DNA of 64,000 bases from Tetrastigma voinierianum (taxonomy: Eukaryota > Streptophyta > Magnoliopsida > Vitales > Vitaceae), in assembly GCA_016808115.1 (NCBI GenBank), contig JAEQBH010000287.1:930001-994000 (forward strand). Reading direction: 5' to 3'. The position numbers were made by a program, and so were the translations under genes. Positions within the stretch are counted from its first letter, which is position 1, and each line of letters begins with the position of its first letter. Under the pieces are notes generated by a model. It was given only the letters and a program-made list of their open reading frames with translations, searched no databases and was not told where the DNA came from. Shown in pieces: positions 31,839-44,158 of the stretch.

Positions 31839-34836
31839 TGTTGAGAGACCAAACATTAATAAGATAACTTTATGACACTATTACCAAAGGACTATTAACT
31901 AACTTTGCAACGGCGCCTAAAACTGCTCTAACATACCAAAGAACACATATACAAGAGTAAATCATTTTAAATTCGTTTCGCCTAATATACTGCAAGTGCA
32001 ATGTGCCTATTGGCACAAATCGATTTGTCCGTATATCGATCCCACAGAGATCTCAAGAATTCTAGATCAACCACCCCGACTACTCCAAACTCCATACTAT
32101 TTCGACTATAAATGACATTGTGTTCCAGCCTTAAGAAGTCAGAATTATACAAGTATATAATAAAAGAATGAACAATCGAATAAACTCGAATCTAAAGAAT
32201 GAATAAAGAATAGTTAAGAAAATAAATGGAAACTGAAAGAATTATCAAGTAGAGTACATATTAAGATCAATGCAAGCATTGTGAAGTGTCAATTCCCGTT
32301 GTTAACACCGTTAATTTTACTTGTGTATTTTTATTTTTAGAATCATCTAAGGCGTTTAGTAGTACAAATTGGGATCTCTCCACACTCACATTTCATTATC
32401 TAATTTTTACCCGATCCTCTCGAATACAGGAATGAGATAACTACTTTTAATGTGGACTTCCTAATTCGGGGTATTTTTCTTTTCAATATCATACTCCATT
32501 TTATGACTCAGAAACCTTAGCTCCCAAGTTATCGGTCAAGTTAAGGATATACAACTTCCAAAAGTTATTCTTTCCCCAAAATTAGAATAGATCACCCTCT
32601 CCTGATTGGGGATTCAAATTAACACGGGATTGGTTTACAATTCGAATCGAGGTGAACTCATGGCTTAAAAACAGATAACTCATTCAACTCATCTTTGATT
32701 TCAAGTGAGAAGAGGATTTATCAAGTAAACTTACAGCTCTATTAGATCTCTTAATAGCGTGTTAATATACCTTCAAAGAAATGTTCATAACTCCCAGATT
32801 GTCATCCTCGTGTCACCGTAGGACCCTTGAAATCGTAGAGCAACGAAACAATTTTGAAGGGTATAAGAAACTGATATTCGTATCAAAACATTAAACCCAT
32901 AACCGAAAGTAAATTCATAAACCGAAATTGCAGAATTTTGCCGAAACAACTACAAGAAAGATAATTTCCGATAATAAAGATTCACTAATAAAGCCGGGTT
33001 CCCCAATTCACTAATTACACACTACAAAGATTCCTCCGATCATAAGAATAACTGCATTATGAAACCGGAGGAGCCGACCCGTAAATTTGTCTGAACTTCA
33101 AACATTCCAGGTAGTAATTTGAAAAGAAATGAATTCTGCATTCAGCTTCTGCCCAAAACGATAACATCCAGTTCCAGAAAATAAAATGAAAACTAACAAG
33201 ATAAATCTAATCTAATCTCTAACTATCAACTTTGAAGAAAAGAAAAGAAAACTAAAGGAAAAAAATAAAGAAAATGAGCCTCAACACCTGCACTCGCCCG
33301 CTCGCGCCGTCGCCAAGTATGAAGCCGGGTAGCCGCGTATTTATGTGGCTTTTCGCCAACCCTAATCCCAATGCACTTTGTGGATTTCCGCGACTGGCCC
33401 ATGTTAATGTTCAGTCGCGACTTCAAATCCCTTGTCGCCATATCATCCATGTCGCGACATCGATCTCACGCTCGCGAAGATCCGCTTAAGTCTTCCGCAG
33501 CCTTCAATCAGGCTTCCCGACGTCGCGACATCGATCCCTTTGTCGCTGACATCACTTCATGCCCTGCGTGTTTCAATTGATCTTCACCCGGCGTCGCTAC
33601 ATCGGTATCTTGTCACGACCTCGCCTCAAGTCATCCGCGTTCTTCAACTGCGAAACGGAAACGCACATCAATCTCTTGTCATGTACATCGCCTTAGTAGT
33701 TCGCAGTTTCACTGCCGCCATATCGTCATGCATATCAATCTTTGTCGCGACAATGTACCATGTTCTTGTAACTTCCAACTGAGTCTTCTGATGCTGCGAC
33801 AACAACCTATTGTCGACATCAATCGATCACCGTATGCTTCAATCTTTGCCGCCACTTGTATCTTTCTAACCGTCAGCTTCGTGTTATGACATCAATTCTT
33901 TGTCACGACATCATCTCATGTGTTTGCAGCCTTCAACTGGTCGCTCATGATGTCGCGACATCAATCTCTTGTCGCGACATCAGCTTAAGGAACTTACAAG
34001 CTTCCACTGATTGCTCTTGGTGTCGCGACATCAATCTCTTGTCAGCACGCCTTATGGCCTGAGTTTTCACTTGATGGTCACCCTGTTGTCGATCATCGTT
34101 CCCATCATCATCGAGTAACCTAATATGTCTCAACTGTCTCGGTGTCGCGACATCAATATCTTGTCTCGACATCAACTTAAGTCTCTGGAGGCTTCAACTA
34201 GTGTTCCTGATGTCGACCAACCTCTTTGTCATGGCAACACTCTTAAGGAACTGCAACCTTCAACTGAGCAAGTCTCATGTCGCGAGCTCGATCTCGCTGG
34301 GCCAGTCACTTTAGTTCTCTCGGAGGCTTCCAATCGGTTACCTTTGATGTCGCTAGATCTCATTCCTCCGTCAGCGACAAATATATCGAGTCGTTAAACT
34401 GCTTTCATCTTTCACATCCGTCGCGCTGTCTCAGCGTTTCTCGCCGCGACTGGGCTCTCACGCGACACATCACCTTGTCGCGACATCATGATGTTGTCGC
34501 GACATCATTTCTTAAGCTTCGCTCAACTCGCCGCGTATTCAGATCCCCCGTCGACCTGCATCAAATTTCCTTTTCCCCGATGTCACACTCATAACTTCAC
34601 GTGCAAACCCTAAACCGCAACATTAGTTAACCAGCCAGCTTTCATTTCCTCGCTCTTCTATTTTCTCTCTGCGATTTTTACTCCGCGCTGTCGATTTTTC
34701 CACTCCGCATTTTCTTCTTCTTTATACTTCATAAATAATCGTATTCGGGTGAGTTTCTTCATTAAGATCTTAATTATTCCTTTACATTAAATCAAATGTA
34801 AAATAATTAAAAAATAGATGACTTTTAAGCTCATCA
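31839..34836 (-). repeat. 5' LTR of element C
   Basis: 2998 bp, same limits as the 3' LTR (TGTTGAGAGACC to TTTTAAGCTCATCA). It holds an internal decayed PBS, an ATAAATA box near 33338-33346 and a palindrome array at about 33410-34520, with 19-bp pairs at 33952-33959/33971-33978 and 34144-34151/34163-34170. Compared with the 3' LTR, blocks of identity are broken by clustered short indels rather than dispersed substitutions. Confidence 0.88.
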
Positions 34837-35942
34837 GACGGTACGTTTTTTCACTTAGTCTCATTCTCTTATTTTGAACCCCTATTAATCAAGCTTCTTA
34901 GGTCCTAAACAATCGTATACGAATACGGACTTCAATCTGCGAAAATACAAAAACAGGTCGCTGAAGCAAGTGGGTACTGGTACCACTTCAATCGTACCGG
35001 TAATTGGGCCAACTGATCGCACGGCATCGTACCCCAGATCGATTGCCCATTGCATCCTACGGGTTTTTGCCCAAAAATGCGGGATTTTGCATTTCTCACT
35101 CATTTTTCTTCCACAAACCTTCTCCAATTCGTCCCATATCAAAAATCCACCATGGAATCCACCCAAAACAACTCCAAAGGTGGTTTAGAATCAATGAAAA
35201 CCCTTTTTTCTCAAGTTAGGGCTTTTCCCCAAAATCCAAATCAAATAGGATGATGTTAGGGTTTTGATTTATTACCTTGAACCTCTTCAAATCTCTTCTT
35301 ATATGTTGCTTGGTTTCTTAGGAGCAAGGAATGGGAAGCAAGGCCAACCAAAACTTGATCTCTAGCCAAACCCTAGCTTTTTCCCCTTTTTCTCCTCTCT
35401 TTTTCCTTAGAAACGAGATTGCTCATATAATGAGCCCTGAGACCACATTTTTGGCCTTTATATTCCTTAATTCCATAAGGCCCTGTTTGGCCTTTAACTC
35501 ATTTAAGTGTAAGGCCATATTTGGCCTACACACTCATTCTTATTCCTCAATTTTTTTCTTCTTGGTCTTTAATTCATTTATTCTCCTTAAGCCATGTTTG
35601 GCTCAAAACCCATTATTTCATTTAGGTTTCCTATTCTTTCACTTTGGCCATTCATTTATCATAATTTCACCTAGACATTTATTCTTTATAACAATCAATC
35701 TCTTAGGTCCCCATTTTACAAATTTCACATTTGCTCCTTTTTCACTGGGGTTATTTCCTAGTTCGATCAATTTTCATTTTAGCATATAATATTAAATCAT
35801 ATGCTCAAGTACTTTCAATTTACATTTCACAATTTATAATTTATCAATTTTCCTCGAAAAACCCAAGCTCAAGCTCAATTCATAACCCGAATATATAATA
35901 AAATTATTATAAAAATTTGTGTGGGCATTTTTGGAGCTATTA
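34837..35942. repeat. Solo LTR S, right arm
   Basis: Continues LTR S after element C. A/T-rich, with the motif TTTGGCCTTTA repeated around 35445-35590 and several open frames without any domain (longest 152 codons at 35331-35789). It ends where Del pol resumes, just before GGTTCCCGC. The right flank TGCTG (35943-35947) is only a partial match to TAGTG on the left, so the exact end is uncertain. The two arms total about 2.5 kb. Confidence 0.5.
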
Positions 35943-35947
35943 TGCTG

Positions 35948-37020
35948 GTTCCCGCTTGACATATTTGAGAGAGAAGATCCTGCCGTGGAGTTCCACTCAA
36001 GCCTCACCTCATGGTGCATCCAGTGGCACAAGATGTATTGTGATCACACGCATTACTGAATGATGAAGAAAGCATTGGGACTTTACCACCATGCCTCACG
36101 GTCGTAAAGAGGTTAAGGCTGAGCACCAGAAGATAGTAAGGCTACTCCAACCTTGAGGACCTGTTTGCTGGGAGCACGTTATTTATGGACTTTAGACCCA
36201 CTTCACACTGATACCACGTGGGCGACATGATACAGTGTGGGTAATAATGGACTGGCTCACCAAGTTGGCACATTTTGTAGCAGTGCGGATAACCTTCACA
36301 CTGGAGGAATTCTACCGGTTGTATATCCGAGAGATTGTTCGGTTACATGGAGTGCCAATGTCCATAGTGTTGTATAGAGATCCTGTGTTTTTGGGCACAC
36401 TTTAAAGAGTTTCAAAAGGCTCAGAGGGCGCTAGCTGTCAGACTACTACCTGACAGAGGTGGAGAGGAGCCCCATCATGGTTCAGATCTGATTAGAGAAC
36501 CCAAGAAGGTGGGTTGATATGGGAAGCCGCCTTCCCGCGACCCGTAGCCGCATGTATGCTACACCGACGACACTGTCAACTCTAGAGGCTTGAGGTGGGC
36601 AATCACGCTCTCTAAAGGTGATGCCCAAGAGAGGAGGGCCCAAACTTAAAGTTATGGAAGATCATAGAGCATCAAGCCCTTCGAGATACTCAGAGGCGGT
36701 CAAACAAGATATCTATCGCACTACTGTCGAGCTTATCGGGTGTTCATGAGGTATTCCACGTCTCCATGGTCCGGAGGTATACTCTAGATCCAGCTCATGT
36801 AGTGGATTGGGGAGAGATTGATGTTGACATGGATGGGACTTTCGAGGAGGGACTAGTATCTTAGACAGCCAGGATCAAGTTTTGTGATGTAAGACCATAC
36901 GGCTAGTGAAAGTTCTATGGCAACACCAAGGAGTGGAGGAGGCAACTTTATGACGAGTGGACACGATGCAGACACTCTATCCCTTCTTGTTTTCAGATTA
37001 GCTACGGGGTTTGAATCATA
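35948..37020 (+). pseudogene. pol: pol of the Del element, second part (integrase, chromodomain)
   Basis: Resumes the frame broken at 17457: LREKIL, PHLMVHPV, VKAEHQKIVRLLQP (about 36110-36155). Then comes the catalytic core with WVIMDWLTKLAHFVAVR, FTLEEFYRLYIREIVRLHGVP (pieces of 36240-36360) and a second aspartate in YRDPVF. A poorly preserved middle follows. Near 36780-36860 are RRYTLDPAHVVDWGEI and DMDGTFEEG, and near 36880-36990 the remnant of the carboxyl chromodomain (KVLW- and VEEAT-like codons). The chromodomain of this lineage is thought to steer integration to heterochromatin. Confidence 0.88.
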
Positions 37021-37109
37021 ATTAAATGACTAGTTTGGTATGCATGAGGTAGTGGTGTACATTGCATATGCATGTTTGATAAATGTGTGGAATTTACCTA
37101 AATTATTTT

Positions 37110-37119
37110 AAGGGGAAGA
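37110..37119 (+). promoter_or_regulatory. Polypurine tract of the Del element
   Basis: AAGGGGAAGA directly before the 3' LTR start, which here reads TACCAAAAAATTC (TG changed to TA). Confidence 0.85.
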
Positions 37120-39432
37120 TACCAAAAAATTCAAATTTTTTTGAAAAAGGGTAAAACGGTAATTTCGATCGAAAATTCGAAATGTTTATAAATCTCGGAT
37201 GACAAAACAGACTTCACTGTTGGAATTATCTCGCGAAATCTAGTTACCCCATCGAATTTCATCGAATTCCGAGATAGTCAGAATTTCACATTTATCGAGG
37301 CACCGGGAGTAACGAGTTGACACTTGACATGTTGGATGGCTCATATGAAGCCATGTGTCAAATGAAGAGCAAGTCAAACAATGGCTAAGTGGGACCATGT
37401 GGGACATGTGTCACCACTTAGGTGGGAGGAAATCCAAAGATGAGGATAAATGGATAAGGAGTAATCAAAGAGAGCCAATGAGATACATGTGGCAAGAGAG
37501 GACAATCCCACTTGCATGGTTTGACCAAAATCCGGTGGGAGAAAGGAAAAGAGGGAGAAAGAAGAAGGATGAGAGAGAAGCTCCACCTTATCTCTAGGAT
37601 TTCCAGCAAGAAACAAAGTTCATCTAAGCGACGAGGGCTTCGCATAGAGACCAAAATCTGGGATTTCCGCCAAGCATCGAGAGGTAGGGTTTTTCTCCTA
37701 CTCGGTTTATTTTTGGTCTAAGAGCCATTCAAATGGCATGAGGTGTTTGGGGTAGGGAACGACCATGCAGTTAAGTCCTAAAATTTTGGGATCGAATGCT
37801 AGAATTTTGAAGACTGTTTCGAGTAGTCCTGAATTGAATTTTTGGGACTATTTTGGGTAGTCCCGGGACTAATTTTTGGACTGTTATTGGTCCATGTGTG
37901 TTATTGCTAATATGAATAGCATGTTGGTTGTGTGTGATTTATGTTATTATATGCGTATATGATATATTAACATGGAATGGGTATGAAAATGGCATTTCAC
38001 ATTTCATATGCATGGGGACACCATTGAGTATTAGGTGTGAGTGCATGACATGGTTTTTGCAGAAATTCTATTGGAAGGTTGTCCACAAAACTATTTATCG
38101 GAGTATGTCCACTAAATTATATTGGAGGGTTGACTAATAAATTTTGAAATCATAGATTTTCCAATGAGCTTACAAAAACAAAAATCTTTTGTTTTGGAAA
38201 TAGTTTTTCATACAGGGAAAATGCATGTGTGAGGGAGTCGATGAGGACTTGAGGCATGGGGCATGACATGTAGACATTCGAGTAGGGACATGCATAATTT
38301 CACTTGAATGTGTGTGTTTGCCATTGCGTGTGCACTTAGGTGGGGAGTAGCCTTATAGGAGAATTCATCTACTGGGCATAGCTCGCCCCGTCGTGGGAAA
38401 ACAATTTCAGGTACTAGAGGTATGCCGGGGGATGAAGCTAACCCAAGACCTCAGTTATGAAGAAAAGGCCATATTGGCTTTGTTTTGTGTTTTGTAAAGT
38501 TGGGTAGAAAACCCAGTTTTTGTACGTGTAAGGAATAAAGAGTTGAAATTGAACTTGTTTTGTTTGGTTAATAGATTTTGGAAAGTTTTCCAGCTTTCCT
38601 GTTTTCTTTGTAATAAAAAGGCTAATTTATATCAAATTTAGGGTGTTTTGGAAAGGAAAGAAAAAGGGAAAACTGGAGGTGCGGGAAAGGACAGAGTGTT
38701 GCCCATTTAGGTCTTGTCGATGAAGAAAATTATGTCGCTCTGGGGTTTCCCAGCCGCAGGTTGCGGCGGGATCCTCGGTCATCGCGGCCGGGTGTGGTGG
38801 TCGTGAGCCTTGTGTCGAGACACCAGCGTGTCGTGACAAGGTGGCGTAATGGGAGCTCACGGTCTTGGCGTGCATGGCGAGCGTGGCGCGTGCGCGGCGA
38901 GGGCGCATCTGGCCGGCTCGGTCGGGATCACAATATCGCGGACCAAGCGCGCCGCAGAGGCGTGGCAATGGCTTTATAGCAGAGGAAACGCCCGCGGCTC
39001 CTTTATCGGCGATAAGGGTATTCGACCTTGTTTTACGACAAATTTGTATGCGTAACGGGGCTTAGAGATAGGCGATTTTGGGTGATAGAAGTCTCACGTA
39101 TTTGCGATAGAGGATTCTTCCAAGGGTGGTGTTCTGACGGGGCATTTTAATCGCGACCATCAAAACCGATTCTGCGCCGCGATAGAACGCATTAGGCACC
39201 ACGCCACGATAGGCATGAGCAGCGCATGAAGCGTGCTGCCGAAAGATGCTGCATGTAAAAGCCCAGGCGACGCTCTCGGCCACCAGCGTGAGACAGCTCG
39301 CATAGCATGCGCGGGGGCGGGCTCTGGCGAGCGCTCTTCTTGGCGAGGCACGATAGACCTATCCGATTGGCTAAAGTGCCTTGCATTGTGCCTTTGTTTG
39401 CTTCTTTGTTCATGGACCTTTGCTTGACTCTT
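37120..39432 (+). repeat. 3' LTR of the Del element, main arm
   Basis: Homologous to 11710-14077 up to the words GTTCATGGACC (about 39408). It is cut at 39432 by LTR G, and the last 87 bp are found at 45615-45701. The part 38755-39300 is unusually rich in G+C and diverges strongly from the 5' LTR, while the flanks align well. One 50-bp unit is present, where the 5' LTR has three. Confidence 0.85.
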
Positions 39433-39670
39433 TGTTAAGACCAAATGATATATACAAATTTCTACCACTATTACCAAAGACTAACTAGAATCCTCGGCAA
39501 CGACGCCAAAAACTTGTTAAGACTTATGTTGTGCATATTCAAATTTATGAAGCTATTACCAAAAGACTATAAATTAATCCCCGGAAACAGTGCCAAAAAC
39601 TTGTTAAGACCAATTATAACTTGTATGCTTATTAGAAGAATTGTTTTGTCACTGAACTCAATTAAAGATT
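39433..39670 (-). repeat. LTR G (family 1), first arm with three LTR tails and two PBS
   Basis: TGTTAAGAC occurs at 39433, 39515 and 39602. Between them lie two tRNA-Asp PBS copies (minus strand): 39491-39508 (TCCTCGGCAACGACGCCA) and 39578-39595 (TCCCCGGAAACAGTGCCA). The units are 82 and 87 bp. Each contains the words CTATTACCAAA.GACTA, as in the leader of element C. It ends at the AGATT duplication of the copia-like solo LTR. Confidence 0.85.
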
Positions 39671-41242
39671 TTTTAGTAATAGTGCTTTAGGCCTATCGTA
39701 TGGACATGGTATTTTGACTATTTATGAGAATTAATTATTATGATGATTTGCATGTTTATTATATATAATGTCAGCCAGATAATATTATTAATTATTCTAA
39801 ATGTCCCTAATCGAGTTATTATTATAGGAACAACAATGAATTAAGATCATTATAAAAGTTTGATTGATATTCATGAGATGAATATAATATGAGATACAAA
39901 TCAAATTTATATCTATTTATTTGAGAACAAATGATGACAGGTCCGTCTTGAGATTAATACATGGATCAAAGTCATTAAGTTAATCTCTAATAGTTGTGTC
40001 ATTAAATCCTTTGACACGAATCACAGCTATAGTTCTCAACATAAGGAATATTGTGTTTTGATATAATCAAGCGTTGTCTTTAATCGAGATATTTATAAAA
40101 GGTTATACTTGAACATAATAAGAATTATGTAGTGAGATATGGCCCGATTAAAATGCGATTTGTCCCTTTTATTATAAGAGAGATATCCTGGGTCCCTCGA
40201 CAATTGAGGCGAGAAATGGCGGGTGCTCAAATGAATTGATGAAGATCAATGTCATTTGTTTAGTCAGTCTAATTAGGTTTCGAGGTAATCAAAGATGAAA
40301 CTATAAGGTTGACTTTTGTCGTACCTTATATTCTATCAAGATATCATGAGACAAAAGGTTTATGTCATTAGCTATATTAAGGTTGTCTCGGATCATGAGC
40401 TTTTCATTTAACTTAGGTAGTCATAATGTCTTGCTAGAGGCAGATGACTTGTAGGATCAAAATGTGATTTAGGCCTACTGCCAATGTTAATTGAACCTAT
40501 AAATCGCGCATTAAAACAAATAATACGGTTATGGTTTTTCACTATTTGTAGTAATTTAAAATGATGAGATTATTTTAAATTACAAATAACAATTAATTGT
40601 TATTTAAATTCGAATTTAATTTTGAGAAAGTTTAAATTTGTGAAATGGTTATGTCTTGAACGGTTATGTTTTGTGAATTTAAATTGTTATTTAAATTAAA
40701 TTTAATTTTGAAAAATTTAAATTCGTGAAAGCAGGTTATCTTGAAACGGTTATGTTTTGTGAATTTAAATTGTTATTATTTAAAAGAGTTTTAAATATAT
40801 AATAATATAAAATTCATTTTTGACTTAAACCCTAGCAGACTTATATGAATATATATATGAAGGACATATATATTTTGTAGTAGTAAGTCTTTTTACTCTA
40901 GAACAACCGCAGAGAGAAAGAAAGAAAAACCTAATTTCGTTTTGAGAGAGAGACGGGCACGAGCTATAATTCAATAGATGATTTGTGTTGTTAGGTGTGT
41001 GGATACTTGTAGAGGGTGGTAGCTTTTCAGAAAGGCAGGCACCTTTGAAGATCCGAATAAACCAAGATGCAGACTTTGAAGGCTTGGCCAGACCAGAATC
41101 TACAAGAGGTAAGTTTAGTTTACCCTTCCTTGATTTTTTATAAGAAGCGCATGTGATCATAATTGAGTTAAGGGATAAAATTTTTTAAATTCCACTGCAT
41201 TTATGTTCCAATCAGATTGGATATTTTGCCCGTAACCCAACA
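39671..41242 (+). repeat. Copia-like solo LTR, TSD AGATT
   Basis: 1572 bp, from TTTTAGTAATAGTGC to CGTAACCCAACA, flanked by AGATT at 39666-39670 and 41243-41247. The host LTR G reads through across the joint when it is removed. The first base pair would be TT instead of TG, a single change. It contains an 87-bp direct repeat (40595-40767) and TATA-like sequence near 40845, with no coding domain. The copia assignment rests on overall look and the terminal CAACA, so it is tentative. Confidence 0.65.
40595..40767. repeat. 87-bp direct tandem repeat, two units
   Basis: Units 40595-40681 and 40682-40767 share AATTGTTATTTAAATT, TTTAATTTTGA and ACGGTTATGTTTTGTGAATT. They lie in the copia-like solo LTR, upstream of its likely TATA region. 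Confidence 0.85.
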
Positions 41243-42569
41243 AGATTTAGTTTGGTCTTAAAAACTGCAAGTGCATAGGTCGTACAAGTAATAAAGTGGA
41301 CCTATAAGTCCGGATATCGTTCCCACAGAGAATGAAAGGAATTTAAACTCCAACTACCCCAACTACTCAAGATCTACGCTATTTGAACGTCCCAGTTTAG
41401 ATAAAATTTAGTAACCTAATAAGAATTTTAATAACAGAAATCCTATATTTAAAATAAAGGGAACAATGTAAATCCTAAATATAAACTGGACTGAACCAGG
41501 TTATTGTTTGAAGTAGACACTAAGATTTCACTGTTGTGAAATTATCAATTCCTGAATCATAATCTAATTCAATTTTCTCCTGAGTTGGAATCTGAATTTG
41601 TTAAAAGGTAAGGTAGTATAGTTTGGATTCCTCCTCTAACCATACTTTTCACTGAATAGAGAGTCATGTTCATTCCTGAAACATGATTCTACTCAATTAC
41701 TTGTAATTAGAATTCCTCTATAAGATCTGGGTATTTTTATTTTCCAATACTTCATACCCATTTCTTATGACTTCAGATTTCTTGCTTCCCAAGACAGGGC
41801 AATTTGCTAGATTTCTACAAAATGAATATTGTCTCATCCTTAAAATCTGAAAGAGTTTTCCTTTTTCTTGATTAGATCTCAGCTAACACGAGATTAAGAT
41901 CATTCCTCCAGATCAAGGAGAGATCTCTAATTGATTAAATTGATATATCACTCAACCCTTCTCAAACCATGAGCAAATTGAGGATTTGCTCCAAGTAACC
42001 TTCGAGCTCATTAGTTCTTCAATATTAGTCTAGCATACCCCAGAATGGCGGTTTAGCCTCTCGGGAATCTCCCGTTTTGGTAATAAACTCAAAGCGGCCT
42101 CCCTAGAAATCAAAGTCGAATAAAAGAAGAATCCTTTCATGGGTATAAGCCCACTTTAAGGTAGAACAATTAATATCAAGATCAACACCATCCAAATAAA
42201 TTCAAAATTCAACTCAGGAAATTTTCTTCTAGTTTTTCAGGAAAGACCATAACAAACATCGGATCTTTCCGAGCGGAAGTTGTGTTCTCAGCTGGATTCA
42301 CAGTGTACCTTGAAATCTTTTGATCGAGAAAATTCAGCACATAATAATCAGCGAAGAAATGATTTCCGGCACATGCGGAGGTCATTGAATTCAAACGATA
42401 ATAATAAATGATTTCAACATTAATTTCAAGCACAAAACTTCCACAAAACAAGTGTCATTTGAATCATTAAATGAGTGAAAATCCATTAAAGTAATCTCAC
42501 GAAGAAAATAAAAAAAAAAAAGAAAAGAAAAAGAAAAATATAATAAAAGAGTCCTGGCTCCCAGTCACT
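41243..42569 (-). repeat. LTR G, middle arm
   Basis: Family-1 LTR body: ACTGCAAGTGCATAGG, ACTACCCCAACTACTC, CTCAGCTAACACGAGATT and a purine run near 42505-42535 follow the same order as 18970-20250 in element C. It is interrupted at 42569 by a family-2 element. Confidence 0.8.
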
Positions 42570-43853
42570 TGATTAGTGCTCAAAAAGTGCTATTTGAACC
42601 TGTTTGTCACGGGTTTGAGCACTTTTTGTGTATAATCGGCGTAATTAATGATTTTCACATTAAGGTCCACTCTTATTCTCTTGATCGCATTTTGGCTAAT
42701 TTTGTAGTTTTTCACATTATTTACTGCGAAATTGTTTAGTGATCAAGCACGAAGGAATTAGAACAAAACTTCGGCATTGCGAATCGGAGACCGAAGGAAA
42801 GAAGCCGGAAAATACAAAAAATGGAGCGTGTCTGAGTGGGTGAGAAAGTGTCTCTGCGCGCCTTTGTTCACCTAATGCATTCGCCTCAGTCCTTTGTTCA
42901 CCTTTTTGGCCTTTCTGGTACATTTTGTTAATTTTCTATTTCTTCCCATTTATCCTTATAATAGCTTTTTGGTTTTAGTTTTTGTAGTTTCCCTTGTGCG
43001 AGCATATATAAGCCACAGTGCATGCGAACTTTCCAATCGTCGATAAAAAAATTGGCGGGCTTTGACTCTCACGACACGCTCTTCTACGCTTCCCTTTTCC
43101 CTCATTTTCTTGGCACTTTCTAGGCAGCCAGACACCCTCCGAGGATGACAACTCGGAGGATAGTAACCCTTCCTCCTTGAAGAAGAGGAGTGTGTGGGTC
43201 ACGACATCTGGAAGTCTTGGAGGTCCCGATTTTTCATCGCAGGTGATCCCGCGCCGTCCGTGTTCTCCTTTTAACTGGTTTAGATCCCTTCGCTTCATGT
43301 TGAATAGTCAGTATTTGGTAATATTTTAGTGCTCACTTGATGCTTATCACTGAATCCTCAAGTGATGTTCATTAGTTATCATTTATTACCCATTGTGTAG
43401 TCGAGGAGACTCATTTTTCAGCGTCGATTTAACAGTGCTTAGTGAATACCATTTTTCAAAAGGATAATTATTTTGGGTTAGGTGTTATAGCTAAATGAAG
43501 ACCGGTTCGGGAGATGACTATGGGTGCTCTCTCACTGAGAAATAACCTGGAAGCGCTCGGTTGCCTGGGATCCTGGCAGGTATCACGATGCGCTTGAGGA
43601 TACCTCTTTTATTCTTTTTCTTATTTTTCTCTTATTTTATTTCAATCGCTTGCTCTCATCAAAATCCTGTTTTTCAAATCCTGGGAAATCCAGGTGAAAT
43701 TCACCATTTTTGAACCTCATCAAATCATTTATCTGAAGAGCCCATCCTTTGTGTTAGGCCCTAAGAACAGCTCTCTTGCACAGTAGTCCTTTCTGACGGT
43801 AGGAGGAATTTAGGATAAGTGTGAGGTTGGATCACCCTCTGTGGCGCGAATCA
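42570..43853 (+). repeat. Family-2 LTR inserted in LTR G
   Basis: Starts TGATTAGTGCTCAAAAAGTG and ends GGCGCGAATCA, 1284 bp. TATATAAG at 43005-43012 is a good TATA box. A tRNA-Asp-type PBS follows at 43857. The left flank is TCACT (42565-42569). No matching duplication is found on the right, because the element is incomplete. Confidence 0.85.
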
Positions 43854-43856
43854 AAA

Positions 43857-43875
43857 TGGCGTCGTTCTTAGGGGA
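43857..43875 (+). promoter_or_regulatory. PBS of the family-2 fragment (tRNA-Asp type)
   Basis: TGGCGTCGTTCTTAGGGGA: the first ten bases match the tRNA-Asp PBS exactly, the rest is decayed. ATGGTACTG follows, as ATGGTGCC does in B and E. Confidence 0.8.
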
Positions 43876-44158
43876 TGGTACTGAATACCAATGACCTAAT
43901 CAACACTTGTGATCCTCATCACAGATGCAGGTGAATTTTCTTTTATTTTGTTTACCAATTTCTGTGATTTATCGATTTTACAGCCTGTTAATTTTTTTAG
44001 TTAAGTACCTTTTACAGTAGAATTATTTTCCTTTTTCCCTTGTTGGAGTGTTTTTGTTTCTTTGCGGAATCCATGATCCAATGGGTAAGGAATTCTGAGG
44101 GCAGGTTGATCAAAGTCAATATTCCATAGGAACTTGGAATTAATTTGAATACTGACCA

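Larger units (their letters stand above)
18829..34836 (-). mobile_element. Gypsy element C, family 1, 16 kb
   Basis: Largest complete element of the window, on the minus strand. It has LTRs of 3.0 kb (5' at 31839-34836, 3' at 18829-21830), gag, pol, an additional ORF with a plant transposon-like domain, and a polypurine tract beside the 3' LTR. The internal region is 10 kb. A copy of GGTAC lies directly left (18824-18828). On the right GGTAC is at 34840-34844, three bases beyond the LTR end, so the duplication is probable but not clean. The tRNA-Asp PBS and Gag type point to the non-chromodomain Ty3/gypsy branch (Athila/Tat-like). The exact lineage is not settled. Confidence 0.85.

Noticed and set aside
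35331..35789. 152-codon frame rich in F, L and S
   Set aside because: Hydrophobic look comes from T/C-rich LTR S sequence; it is repetitive, with no conserved motif.
40825..41160. 111-codon minus-strand frame
   Set aside because: It lies within the copia-like solo LTR, antisense to its presumed promoter and leader; no domain.
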